Assembly (NCBI GenBank): GCA_905116865.2
Contig: CAJHNH020000846.1
Location: 688,869-752,868 of the forward strand
Direction of reading: 5' to 3'
DNA length: 64,000 nt
DNA from: Candidula unifasciata
Taxonomy: Eukaryota > Mollusca > Gastropoda > Stylommatophora > Geomitridae
Shown: in pieces, positions 32,561-44,300 of the stretch
How the letters are laid out: each line of letters opens with the position of its first letter
Numbering within the stretch: position 1 is the first letter of the stretch
Notes under the pieces: generated by a model
Database searches by the model: none
What the model was told of the DNA's origin: nothing
The model's input: the letters and a program-made list of their open reading frames with translations, nothing else
Program-made: the position numbers and the translations under genes

Positions 32561-32929
32561 CGAAGAAGAAGAAGTAGAAAGAAGTAATAATTGTGAGAAA
32601 TTAATTATAAACAAATCAGCACATAGAAATTTGGATAACGAGCAACAGAAATGCTTCCAAGTCCTCCACGTTCTTGTAAATCGTTTGACAGAGGACGACC
32701 TCTAGACTGTATTCATATAATAATAAAACAGTATTAGGCGAAGAACTCTGATCAAGTAGCTTAGAAATTACAACATCCGTAATATCAGGTTCGAGGTCAA
32801 TTAGAAACCTGTTTGTGGTTGCCTAATACAACACTTCTATATGGCTATACAGTTGAACGGGGATTCTGAGATTTGTAAGAAATGCTAATAAATATAAGAC
32901 CAAATGTGACCAGAAAGTTTAACGGTAGT

Positions 32930-33190
32930 AGTGGAAGAGACGCACACAAGCACAACAGAACGTTTAGACCACAGTCTTTATTAACGGAGTACTAAATACA
33001 GCACCAACTGTGACCGGAAAACTCAAGGGACAAAACAATAAAGCTAATAAAAAAATGCAGGTCAAAATGAAAGCAAGTAGTACGTAATGCTGTATTCCGT
33101 TGATAAAGACTTTGGTCGAAACGTTCGCACGTTCGCTTGTGTTTGTGTGCGTCTGTTCCATTCCCTCTGTTGAGGTCTTTTTGTTATAGT
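32930..33190. mobile_element. Foldback (inverted-repeat) element, about 260 bp
   Basis: Left arm GACGCACACAAGCACAACAG then AGTCTTTATTAACGGAGTAC. Right arm GTATTCCGTTGATAAAGACT then CGCTTGTGTTTGTGTGCGTC, the approximate complement. Arms are about 75 bp around a centre of about 110 bp. No clear target duplication. Confidence 0.6.
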
Positions 33191-33304
33191 TAGCATTCCT
33201 TGCAATCAGCTCGACTGCATTTCCCATATTTACGTCTTCACTTCCGAGATTTGTACACGTTTGATTCTCACCCTTGATAAGTTAATCCTGCAGATGCAAT
33301 ACTC

Positions 33305-33311
33305 TCCCTCT

Positions 33312-33405
<94 letters not shown>

Positions 33406-33500
33406 CCCCCTCTCTCTCTCTTTCTCTCTCCCTCTCTCTCTCTTTCTTTCTATCTCTCTCTCTCTCTCCCTCTCTCTCTGTATGTGTGTGTGTGTTAAAG
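33305..33500. repeat. Compound microsatellite (CT)n(AT)n(CT)n(TG)n
   Basis: Simple dinucleotide runs, including about 30 AT units. Associated ORFs are artefacts. Confidence 0.98.
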
Positions 33501-33896
33501 AATAAGTATTATACTTCTTTCAATTTGATCTCCTGACAGACACTGTTAGCTCAGAGAGCTTATAACTTTATTTTACAGTTCTCATTTCTTACATATTTAT
33601 ATTTTAATACCGCTTCCTCAGCTATTCTCATGGTTTTTTTTTTTTGGTTGCCAGTTTGTTGGTCAGTTAGAGGTATAGCAGTCAGCTTTACTTTTACCTG
33701 TTTAAGCACAACAGATGCTTTAGCCTCGATAAACAAATAATATTTTTTTCTCTCTCTAACAGTGCACTTCTAGAGTTGACATATCAGAATATCTCTGTAG
33801 CTGTGCAATGACTAATATTAACCATATTAGACAGGTGCGCTTTCTATTTTCTTTCTTTGCCATTCTGGGCCACAGCAAAGCGTTGTCGGGTACAGC

Positions 33897-33898
<2 letters not shown>

Positions 33899-33955
<57 letters not shown>
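33899..33955. repeat. (GT)n microsatellite
   Basis: About 24 GT units followed by TATATATA. Confidence 0.98.
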
Positions 33956-34779
33956 CAACGACAGCGATTGTTTTCTTCCCGCCTTTTGGACCCTCGGGTA
34001 TTTTCTTATATACACTATGCATCCTTACGAAAAAATGCTGCATGTAAATAACATCATATACCAACTACTATTGATCTCATTTTTTTTCGCTGGCTAACAC
34101 CTTGCTCCTACCTTTACATTTTAATTCCAGTACGGCTTTAGAAGTCTCATATCTTTCAATGTGTCTGATATATTTAACGTGTCTCTTTGTCAATTCTCTT
34201 ATCAACTCTTTCCACGCTCAATCTGACTAGAACTGTTGTATTTAACTGAGTGTTCCTACGTGAAATATGAGATATAACTATGCGTATCCCTCACCCCCCC
34301 CCCACCCACCGCCCTTTTTTTTCACCCGCCCGATCCTCAATCAGACTGTACAATTGCTTCTTCCTTGTCGTGGCAGGTTTCTGCACATACACATCATAGG
34401 CGCAGAAACCTGGGCGCTCGGGCACATTGAGTCCCCCTCCCCCACCAAATTTGTTATGGGCGAATGCTAGTCCTCCAACCACACCCACACCGGCTTCCTT
34501 TCTTCAATTCTTTGGTCGCGTATTTAATATAATTTCAAATAGGCCTATAATAGTTGGATTGTTTTTGCCATTTAGCAAATAATGATAATAATAATAATAA
34601 TAAATATTATTATTATTATTGTGCAATTAGACAAGACTTAAGCCCATTAAGCCCCCGCTACTCGAAAATTAGAAGGGAGCAATGGCCCACCCCCAGTCTT
34701 GTCTTTTTGGCGGCGCGCCTGATATATACATTTAAGTTAGGTCCCTTGTCCACGCCTTTAGGCGTGTTGGTAATATATG

Positions 34780-34925
34780 GCTAGACCTATATTTTTATAG
34801 ACCAATCGGCACTTGGTGGGTGATGTGGTCAGCATTACGCCGACCGCCTTTTCTTCCTAGGACTGCACCTGGTACCCACTTAAGGCTGGGTCGACCTGGG
34901 AGTCAAGGTCATTATTGAAAACAAA
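34780..34925 (-). mobile_element. SINE family E body
   Basis: AGACCAATCGGCACTTGG, GATGTGGTCAGCATTACGCC and GGCTGGGTCGACCTGGGAG match the copies at 25140-25260 (reversed) and 31555-31695. An AAT/ATT palindromic microsatellite lies upstream at 34570-34620. Confidence 0.65.
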
Positions 34926-35419
34926 AAATCTGGCTCCGTCAGGCTACATTTAATTTGATACTTCTAATTTTAATGATAATATGTACATATCCTTTATAAT
35001 TGCATAAGGCAAAGCCTGAGTTGAATCCTTTCATTCTGCCCTCTGAGATCGTGGGAATTGTCACCGCTTCTGAAGATCCTGTTTACACGCCTGACACGAC
35101 ACCGTTGCCTGTCCGCCCTACATCCCCTTTCATGAGAGTGGTGTTGCTTTTGTCAGAGTAACCGTGGCGTTTAGTTCTTACCGTCAACTTAATCTGTTTG
35201 ATCTGCCGTGTTCCTGCCACCGACTCTTATAGGAACAGCCATAAACTTATGTATGAGTCACCTAGTTCTTTCGCATTTTTTTCCGTGTGTATGTCTGCAC
35301 GACTGTCTGATCGTGTATCTGTATTTGTGTTGTTGTTGTTTACACTGTCTGCCCGCCATTTTTTCATATCTGCCTGACAATAAAGCCAGAGCCTGACACG
35401 ATTTCATTTTTTAACATAT

Positions 35420-35655
35420 GTAGGCATACATACAAACACACACACACATACATACATACACACATACATATACACACACACACACATACACAAACACCCA
35501 TACACACATACATACACACACATACACACACGCGCGCACACACATACATGCATACACACATACATACACACACATACACACATACATACACACACACACA
35601 GACAGACAGGCAGACAGACATACAAACAGACAGACAGACAGACAGAGAGAGAGAG
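35420..35655. repeat. (CA/CATA)n passing into (CAGA)n(GA)n microsatellite
   Basis: Irregular ACACACATACAT sequence, then CAGACAGA and GAGAGAGA. It explains all the Cys/Val-rich ORFs on the minus strand. Confidence 0.95.
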
Positions 35656-36086
35656 AATTACATTCAATTGTCTTCACCTGACTGAACGCGCCCCCCAGCA
35701 AGACGTTTAACAGACACACTGCCTGCCGGGTGTTGCTTTCAAGGGGTATTTGATTTCTCATCCAGGTAACAATTACAGGTGACAATGACTGGATTACAGG
35801 TGTGAACGAAGTAAAGCCACCCGGAAGAAGAGTTCACGCACTTAATGACGTCACCGAGTGTCAGCTCGTGACAGAACACCTTTGGCAACGACTCAATCTT
35901 TACCTGATTAGGTTTTGTAAAGTGGGTCGTGACACGGGACATCCGTGGAAGTCACCGATGTTCACACACACATACACGTCTAGTGATCGGCAAACAACTT
36001 GATGACAGGCGTCTAGTCCTAGCCACCTGTGGTTTGTGGAGGAAGCGTCATACCACAACACACGTCTGGACATGGTCATCTAGATC

Positions 36087-39000
36087 ATGGCGGGGAGAAA
36101 TCAAATTCATAATAATAGTAATAATAATAATAACTTACATAATGCAAGACGGACGACGACAACCACAGCGACGTCCAGAGCCAGGGCGCTTCAAGATAGA
36201 TTATCAAATACGCTCAGGATTCGAAGGCCCAGGCAGCCCAACAAACCGGACTACAGTGCTGTGTCGCCTTGTGTTAAATATTTTCTGTTCGTTATAAACT
36301 TTTTGTTTCTGGTAAGTATCTGTCAGGGGACGTTACTAATAGTATCTAAACGACACTTGCAGTCTCTGAAAATTTGACTTCTGTTAACACTAACACACAC
36401 CTACTGCCCAGCATTGATTTAGCCTGTCCACATTATCAATATTTATTTGTATTGATCATTGACAGTGTTTTTCAAGTTTTTGTATGTGAGCCAAGAGGGT
36501 TTACTTTCAGAACCATCTTAGTTACTGCCAGAAATAGAATGTGAAAATAAACATTGAAAAGAAGGAGACAGTCGTGATAGTTAGACCATAGAAGACAAAG
36601 TTGGTAAACAATACAGAAATAAAACAAGTGATTTTATAAATTTAGTCAGTTTTCACTATAGTAAAAACAATGGATAGACAAGTCGGCTCTCCTTTCAACT
36701 CAGGCCGTTAGCTGGAAAGCCGCCGATCGCTTAGTGGGAGTTCTCTCCCTTGGCTGCATTGCAAACACGGAGCGGAAAAGTCATGAATCAAATGACATAC
36801 TTACCTATCATCATACGGTTGCGTGTACGGTTGCGTAAGGTTTGGGTTAGGGATAGGGTTAGCAGCGTTAGGGGTTGGGTTAGGGTTAGGAGTAGGGTTA
36901 GATGTGACAATTTTGACGTAGGAGTTCCATATGCTGGCCAACAATCTGATGCTTGTGGGAGTGGCGCCACTGAAATTCTCCCAAATATGACGGCAATAGC
37001 GCGCGGCTGGTGCCTAATCGGTGGCAAATTGTCCGATTGAGTAGCATCCACAGTCCTTCGATTGTTTGGGTGTGTATGTGACTGTGCGCGATTATTCAGA
37101 ACTCCTGCGTCAAAATTGTCACATCTAACCCTAACCCTAGCCATAACCCTAACCCTACCCCTAACCACGCAAATTTATCGGTCAGTGAGTCATACAGATC
37201 TGCAGGAGTCACATCCGTGGCAACTAATACCACGTTTATATATAAAAGGATATATTTGCTTTAAAAAAAACCCAGATTTTCCCGAAGCGTCAAATAAACA
37301 CCCAGATCTGGGGATAACACCCAAGCATTGGCAGCCCTGTTGTCGACCTCAGTCTTTTTTTATTCGTGACTTTTCCGCTCCGTGTTTGCAATGCAGCCAA
37401 GGGAGAGAACTCCCACTAAGCGATCAGCAGCTTTCCAGCTAACGGCCTGAGTTGAAAGGAGAGCCGACAAGTCAAACACAATATAAAGCAGCATATCAGC
37501 TATTTGGACAACTAGCACCACTTTTGACACATAATGGGTTCCATTGTCTGCTTAAGCAGGTCTAATGAGGCACAACTTTGTTTGGGCCAGCTTTGTGCTG
37601 CCAGTGTCGAACAGGGACTTTAACTACAACTGATGAGCCCAAAAAAATAACCACATAGATGAGATGTCTTAGAGTAGTTGCTAGAGATGAGCCACAATGA
37701 AATATTAAAAAAAAAAAAACATTAGAAGACTAGAACTAAAACTCAGTCCAGTTTATTAAACAGCAACAAATGAAATGGTTTGGTCATCTGGTAAGAATGC
37801 CCTTGTACCCACTGCCACAGAGAACAACACTAAAGAAATATGATAAACACAGAGCTAGGAGAAGACCTTGCAAAAGACAGAAAGGAACATAAATGAGACA
37901 ATCAAGAACAGTCTTACAGAGGTTTATACATACAGACAGAAAAGAACATTAATGAGACAATCAATAACAGCCTTACAGAGGTTTATACATACAGACAATA
38001 AGGAACCTAAATGAGACAATCAAGAACAGACTTACAGAGGTTTATGCATACAGACAGAAAGAAACATAAATGAGACAATCAAGAACAACCTTAGAGATGT
38101 TTATACATACAGACAGAAAGGAACATAAATGAGACAATCAAGAACAGCCTTACAGATGTTTATACGTAAAAACAGAAAGGAACATAAATGAGACATTCAA
38201 GAACAGCCTTACAGAGGTTTATGCATACAGACAGAAAGGAACATAAATGAGACAATCAAGAACAGCCTTACAGATGTTTATACGTACAAACAGAAAGGAA
38301 CATAAATGAGACAATCAAGAAGAGACTTACAGATGTTTATACATACAGACAGTAAGGAACATAAATGAGACAATCAAGAACAACCTTAGAGATGTTTATA
38401 CATACAGACAGAAAGGAACATAAATGAGACAATCAAGAACAGCCTTACAGATGTTTATACATACAGACAGAAAGGAACATAAATGAGACATTCAAGAACA
38501 GCCTTACAGATGTTTACACATACAGACAGAAAGGAACATTAATGAGACAATTAAGAACAGACTTACAGAGGTTTATACATACAGACAGAAAGGAACATAA
38601 ATGAGACAATCAAGAAGAGACTTACAGAGGTTTATACATACAGACAATGAGGACAGACAGAAAGAGTGTATGCAGACAGACAGAAAGAGTGTAAATGAGA
38701 CAATTAGGTGCGTACATACAGACAGGAAGAAACATAAATGAGACAACTAGTTGTATACAGACAGACAGAAAAAAATGTAAATGAGTCAGGTGTATACATA
38801 CATACTGACAGGAAAGAATGTTAATGAGACAATTATTTGTATACATACAGACAGGAAGAAACATAAATGAGGCAACTAGTTCTATACAGACAGGAAGGAA
38901 CATAAATGAGACAATTAGTTGATAGATAAGAATAGGATGAACATAAATGAGACAATTAGTTGATAGATAAGGATAGGATGAACATAAATGAGGCAATGAG

Positions 39001-40235
39001 TTGGGTACGTTCAGACAGAAAGGAGCACAGGCAAAGATTCATGGGTTGTACTAATCTATACTGCTCCATTTGTTATTTTTAACGTCTATTTTATTTTAAT
39101 ACACTGATAATGTTATTTTAACACATTCTGTTCCAAGCAATAAATTACTTTAAATAACAGCTTAGAGAAAACAAACTGTCGTGGTCCTGGTAGGGGTGGA
39201 GATCGGGTGAATGTGGGACTGCCAGCTAAGCACTAAACATGGGATTGTCATGGTGTTCACACAAGCTATTGAAGCCCCTCGAACTGAGAGAGGTGAGAGA
39301 AGTGAGCCAAGGTTGTGATCAGGCGGCAGGAAGTCGTCAGCCAGGTGTCCAGCCAACAGTCTGTACAACTAGAGTGTGACCAATGCCCATTGGGTACTGT
39401 AGTGGAGGCAGGAACTGTGATAGTAAAGCTAGTAGTGGTGGGGACCATTTTATATAGAAATTTTTATAAGTACATTAACTGTGATTATTCAAATAGAACT
39501 AGTTGGTGTTGAAAGAACTATGTAGCTGTTATGCCTTGAAAACTTGTTCAGTGGCCTGAGACTGCCTATTTTCATGAAGCGTCTAGTGGCCAAGAAGGCC
39601 TGTGTAATCTGTGTAAAGCATGGCTTGATAGTCTCAATTATTCTGCCAAAATAATCCTGACGAGAAGTGAAAGGAAAGATCAGGGAATGAGATTAAACCT
39701 AACTGGTGCCAGAAATGTGAATGTATGTCGGGCCAGCTCAGGCGACCTTGTTATACACACATATTCTAACCTTGTACCTGCCTCTCAACCCTAACACTAA
39801 CCTGATGTATTAAATGAAATGTTTGAGAAAGGATGCAAACAAAACTACAAAAGATTATGTGAGAAATGAAGAGGCTGACAAAGAAGAAAAAAGTCAAAGT
39901 ATGACTTACATATCTGCCTTGGTGCTAAAAGAGTAAAGAATCTGAAGTTCCTCTTTCAGGAGAACACTCCACTCATGTAGTAAACTGAATACGTTTGGTT
40001 AACTATTAGAAATGTATTTTAATAGAGTTTTTTTCTTTGTCCTCAGGTTGTAGGTTCAGCATTGGCTGCAGCAGGAATTTTTGTGTTAGTTCAGAAGAAC
40101 AAAAGTGTGACCAGCTTTATCGACTTTGTCTTTGATCCAGGATGCGATCTGTGTCTTATTGGTCTCATTATTTTTGTCATTGCTCTATTCGGTTGCTGGG
40201 GAGCCCTGCGGGAGTTTATTGCCTTACTTAGAACT
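36087..40235 (+). CDS. Tetraspanin, first two coding exons (36087-36311, 40047-40235), partial
   Basis: Four-pass membrane scaffold protein that organises partner receptors and adhesion proteins. Exon 1 encodes 75 residues from ATG (ATCATGGCG) to donor GTAAGT at 36312. Exon 2 starts after CCTCAG and ends at donor GTAAGA (40236), 63 codons. Both junctions are phase 0, and the protein reads smoothly across them. Residues 61-75 PCVKYFLFVINFLFL, continued by VVGSALAAAGIFVLV, form TM1 with the juxtamembrane Cys expected to be palmitoylated. A short EC1 and then TM2 follow, with the hallmark GCWGALRE at its end. The N-terminal Asn- and Thr-rich stretch comes from a translated (AAT)n microsatellite. 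TM3, the CCG-bearing large loop and TM4 must lie further right, and I could not find them. The exact subfamily is not assigned. Confidence 0.88.
36685..37465. mobile_element. Non-autonomous DNA transposon with long TIRs, copy 2 (Merlin-like)
   Basis: Ends GGCTCTCCTTTCAACTC and GAGTTGAAAGGAGAGCC are flanked by an exact 8-bp duplication, GACAAGTC (36677-36684 and 37466-37473). The sub-terminal GTGGGAGTTCTCTCCCTTGG is inverted at the other end. The interior has TTAGGGTTAGG and CCCTAACCCTA runs and matches copy 1 at 5454-6350. It lies in the tetraspanin intron. Confidence 0.9.
37735..37880 (+). mobile_element. Non-LTR retrotransposon ORF2 tail that seeds a satellite
   Basis: It reads QQQMKWFGHLVRMPLYPLP and then KKYDKHRARRRPCKRQKGT, a LINE ORF2 C-terminus. 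At the point where the normal tail would continue with a Trp-x-Asp-x-Ile-x-x-x-Leu stretch, the sequence enters the tandem array. Confidence 0.7.
37865..39020. repeat. 59-bp tandem array, about 14 good copies plus degraded units
   Basis: Unit AGAAAGGAACATAAATGAGA, then caatcaagaacagccttaca, then gatgtttatacatacagac. Units from 38650 onwards are shortened and diverged. The unit itself is LINE ORF2 tail sequence. Confidence 0.92.
39025..40046. other. Tetraspanin intron, no other feature recognised
   Basis: AT-rich with a short CCTAACACTAACC tract near 39787. It ends in the pyrimidine-rich acceptor TTTTTTTCTTTGTCCTCAG. Confidence 0.5.
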
Positions 40236-40404
40236 GTAAGAAATTTAACATTGCTTTTGTCTTTGTTTTAATTGCATAATTTACTAACATTGTTTTGTTA
40301 CATAAGTTACTGTCAGCATTTTAATTACATATGTCAAGTCACGTAACTGGTGTCTGCATACTTTTGCTCACAAACTCTCTGTATTTATGTACGCAAACTT
40401 TTTA

Positions 40405-40640
40405 TCAGTCAGCTCTGTGGCTTAGACATTGCGAATGCGCTTGGTAATGCCGGGGTGTCGGGCTTGATCCCATCTACGGACGGTTTGTCTTGCATTGGTT
40501 TCAGCAGTGTACTGAGATCTGACCATTCAGATGCAATGTCAGACAACTTAACCTAAAATGTCTCGAGAAAAATCACAACAGCCAAAAAATGCTGATATTG
40601 GTTCTGCAAAATCCTGTAAAGGATATGCAACTAACTAAAC
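40405..40640 (+). mobile_element. tRNA-derived SINE, family B, copy 3
   Basis: AGCTCTGTGGCTTAGACATT, box B-like TCGGGCTTGATCCCATC, then GGTTCTGCAAAATCCTGTAA and AGGATATGCAACTAACTAA match 2697-2935. Confidence 0.72.
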
Positions 40641-40879
40641 TGTTTATCAGTATAATTTATTCTTATTATAATTGAAAATATGTTGCTCTCTCATTACTGC
40701 CAACCAGGACCATACTTAAGATGTATGATGCCCCTGTGCAGTCATTTATTTTATGCCCCCTTTTGCCTTGGCTAAGATTCAGAATCGCTGTTCAATTGCA
40801 GACTACCAGCAATAATTATGGAATTATTAACTTTAGTTTTATAATGTGTTTAAGTATTTCACCTCCACTGAACACACTT

Positions 40880-41160
40880 CTTCTTCTTCTTTTTCTTCTC
40901 TTCCACCTTGTACCTCAGCGAAGTGTCAGGGGGAGATGTAACATTCGTTGATGAGCTCTGTCAAGAGCACTATTAAGACTGATGTTCATTTCTGTAAGGC
41001 TGTTCTTAATGCCATCACTCCAAATTTTCCAAGGTCTTCCACTCGCTCTATGTCCATCGTAACTTTTTAGTGTGGCTCACTGTGGCAGATAGTACCTGGG
41101 CATTCTTGTTAGGTGTCAAAACCACTTCATTTGTTGTTCTTTGATGACCTATATATGTTT
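40880..41160 (-). mobile_element. Non-LTR retrotransposon ORF2 tail remnant
   Basis: On the minus strand: HLTRMPRYYLPQ, then a Gly-Arg-Pro-Trp-Lys-Ile-Trp segment and DGIKNSLTEM, with stops between. It ends in a (GAA)n tail as read on the minus strand. Confidence 0.6.
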
Positions 41161-41189
41161 GTTTTGTTTGTTTGTTTGTTTTAGTATCC

Positions 41190-41345
41190 AGAAGCCATGA
41201 GTTGTTAACTCTTAGGCTCGGTATTATGAATATCGCAACCTTTTGGCCTTGATTCCATTGTAAATACTGTAAATCTGGGAGAAATGTGGCTTTCCTGCCT
41301 ACCCCTGGGTTTGAACCCAGACCACAAGGAGTTCGTCACCCGGTC
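41190..41345 (-). mobile_element. tRNA-derived SINE, family D, copy 2, adjoining the 25-bp satellite
   Basis: It matches 8060-8265 (CTGTAAATCTGGGAGAAATG, TTTCCTGCCTACCCCTG). Box B read on the minus strand is GGGTTCAAACCCA. Its tRNA-like head runs directly into the satellite with no gap. Confidence 0.72.
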
Positions 41346-44300
41346 TCTTTGTCAGACTGTCCTCTATGCCACTTTATCAGACTGTCCTCCATGCCACTTT
41401 ATCAGACTGTCCTCCATGCCACTTTATCAGACTGTCCTCTATGCCACTCTGTCAGACTGTCCTCTATGCCACTCTGTCAGACTGTCCTCTATGCCACTCT
41501 GTCAGACTGTCCTCTATGCCACTCTGTCAGACTGACCTCTATGCCACTCTGTCAGACTGTCCTCTATGCCACTCTGTCAGACTGTCCTCTATGCCACTTT
41601 ATCAGACTGTCCTCCATGCCACTCTGTCAGACTGTCCTCTATGCCACTCTGTCAGACTGTCCTCTATGCCACTCTGTCAGACTGTCCTCTATGCCACTCT
41701 GTCAGACTGTCCTCCATGCCACTCTGTCAGACTGTCCTCTATGCCACTCTGTCAGACTGTCCTCTATACCACTCTGTCAGACTGTCCTCCATGCCACTCT
41801 GTCAGACTGTCCTCTATGCCACTCTGTCAGACTGACCTCTATACCACTCTGTCAGACTGACCTCTATGCCACTCTGTCAGACTGTCCTCTTTACCACTCT
41901 GTCAGACTGACCTCTATGCCACTCTGTCAGACTGTCCTCTATACCACTCTGTCAGACTGACCTCTATACCACTCTGTCAGACTGACCTCTATGCCACTCT
42001 GTCAGACTGTCCTCTATACCACTCTGTCAGACTGACCTCTATGCCACTCTGTCAGACTGTCCTCTATGCCACTCTGTCAGACTGACCTCTATGCCACTCT
42101 GTCAGACTGCCCTCTATGCCACTCTGTCAGACTGTCCTCTATGCCACTCTGTCAGACTGTCCTCTATGCCACTCTGTCAGACTGTCCTCTATGCCACTCT
42201 GTCAGACTGTCCTCTATGCCACTCTGTCAGACTGTCCTCTATGCCACTCTGTCAGACTGTCCTCTATGCCACTCTGTCAGACTGTCCTCTATGCCACTTT
42301 ATCAGACTGTTCTCTATGCCACTCTGTCAGACTGTCCTCTATGCCACTCTGTCAGACTGTCCTCTATGCCACTCTGTCAGACTGTCCTCTATGCCACTCT
42401 GTCAGACTGTCCTCTATGCCACTCTGTCAGACTGTCCTCCATGCCACTCTGTCAGACTGTCCTCCATGCCACGTTATCAGACTGTCCTCCATGCCACTTT
42501 ATCAGACTGTCCTCCATGCCACGTTATCAGACTGTCCTCCATGCCACTTTATCAGACTGTCCTCCATGCCACGTTATCAGACTGTCCTCCATGCCACTTT
42601 ATCAGACTGTCCTCCATGCCACGTTATCAGACTGTCCTCCATGCCACTTTATCAGACTGTCCTCCATGCCACTTTATCAGATTGTCCTCCATGCCACTTT
42701 ATCAGACTGTCCTCCATGCCACTTTATCAGATTGTCCTCCATGCCACTTTATCAGACTGTCCTCCATGCCACTTTATCAGACTGTCCTCCATGCCACTTT
42801 ATCAGACTGTCCTCCATGCCACTTTATCAGATTGTCCTCCATGCCACTCTGTCAGACTGTCCTCCATAACACTGTCAGACTGTCCTCCATGCCACTCTGT
42901 CAGACTGTCCTCTATACCACTCTGTCAGACTGTCCTCTATGCCACTCTGTCAGACTGTCCTCTATGCCACTCTGTCAGACTGTCCTCCATGCCACTCTGT
43001 CAGACTGTCCTCCATAACACTGTCAGACTGTCCTCCATGCCACTCTGTCAGACTGTCCTCTATGCCACTCTGTCAGACTGTCCTCTATGCCACTCTGTCA
43101 GACTGTCCTCTATGCCACTCTGTCAGACTGTCCTCTATGCCACTCTGTCAGACTGTCCTCTATGCCACTCTGTCAGACTGTCCTCTATGCCACTCTGTCA
43201 GACTGTCCTCTATGCCACTCTGTCAGACTGTCCTCTATGCCACTCTGTCAGACTGTCCTCTATGCCACTCTGTCAGACAGACTGTCCTCTATGCCACTCT
43301 GTCAGACTGTCCTCTATGCCACTCTGTCAGACTGTCCTCTATGCCACTCTGTCAGACTGTCCTCTATGCCACTCTGTCAGACTGTCCTCTATGCCACTCT
43401 GTCAGACTGTCCTCTATGCCACTCTGTCAGACTGTCCTCTATGCCACTCTGTCAGACTGTCCTCTATGCCACTCTGTCAGACTGTCCTCTATGCCACTCT
43501 GTCAGACTGTCCTCTATGCCACTGCCACTCTGTCAGACTGTCCTCTATGCCACTCTGTCAGACTGTCCTCTATGCCACTCTGTCAGACTGTCCTCCTCCA
43601 TGCCACTCTATCAGACTGTCCTCCATGCCACTCTGTCAGACTGTCCTCCATGCCACTCTATCAGACTGTCCTCCATGCCACTCTGTCAGACTGTCCTCCA
43701 TGCCACTCTGTCAGACTGTCCTCCATGCCACTCTGTCAGACTGTCCTCCATGCCACTCTGTCAGACTGTCCTCTATGCCACTCTGTCAGACTGTCCTCCA
43801 TGCCACTCTGTCAGACTGTCCTCTATGCCACTCTGTCAGACTGTCCTCTATGCCACTCTGTCAGACTGTCCTCTATGCCACTCTGTCAGACTGTCCTCTA
43901 TGCCACCACTGTCCTCTATGCCACTCAGACTGTCCTCTATGCCACTCTGTCAGACTGTCCTCTATACCACTCTGTCAGACTGTCCTCTATGCCACTCTGT
44001 CAGACTGTCCTCTATGCCACTCTGTCAGACTGTCCTCTATGCCACTCTGTCAGACTGTCCTCTATGCCACTCTGTCAGACTGTCCTCTATGCCACTCTGT
44101 CAGACTGTCCTCTATGCCACTCTGTCAGACTGTCCTCTATACCACTCTGTCAGACTGTCCTCTATGCCACTCTGTCAGACTGCCACTCTGTCAGACTGTC
44201 CTCTATGCCACTCTGTCAGACTGTCCTCTATGCCACTCTGTCAGACTGTCCTCTATGCCACTCTGTCAGACTGACCTCTATGCCACTCTGTCAGACTGTC

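Noticed and set aside
33756..34097. Several Cys/Val or His/Thr ORFs
   Set aside because: Translation of a (GT)n microsatellite.
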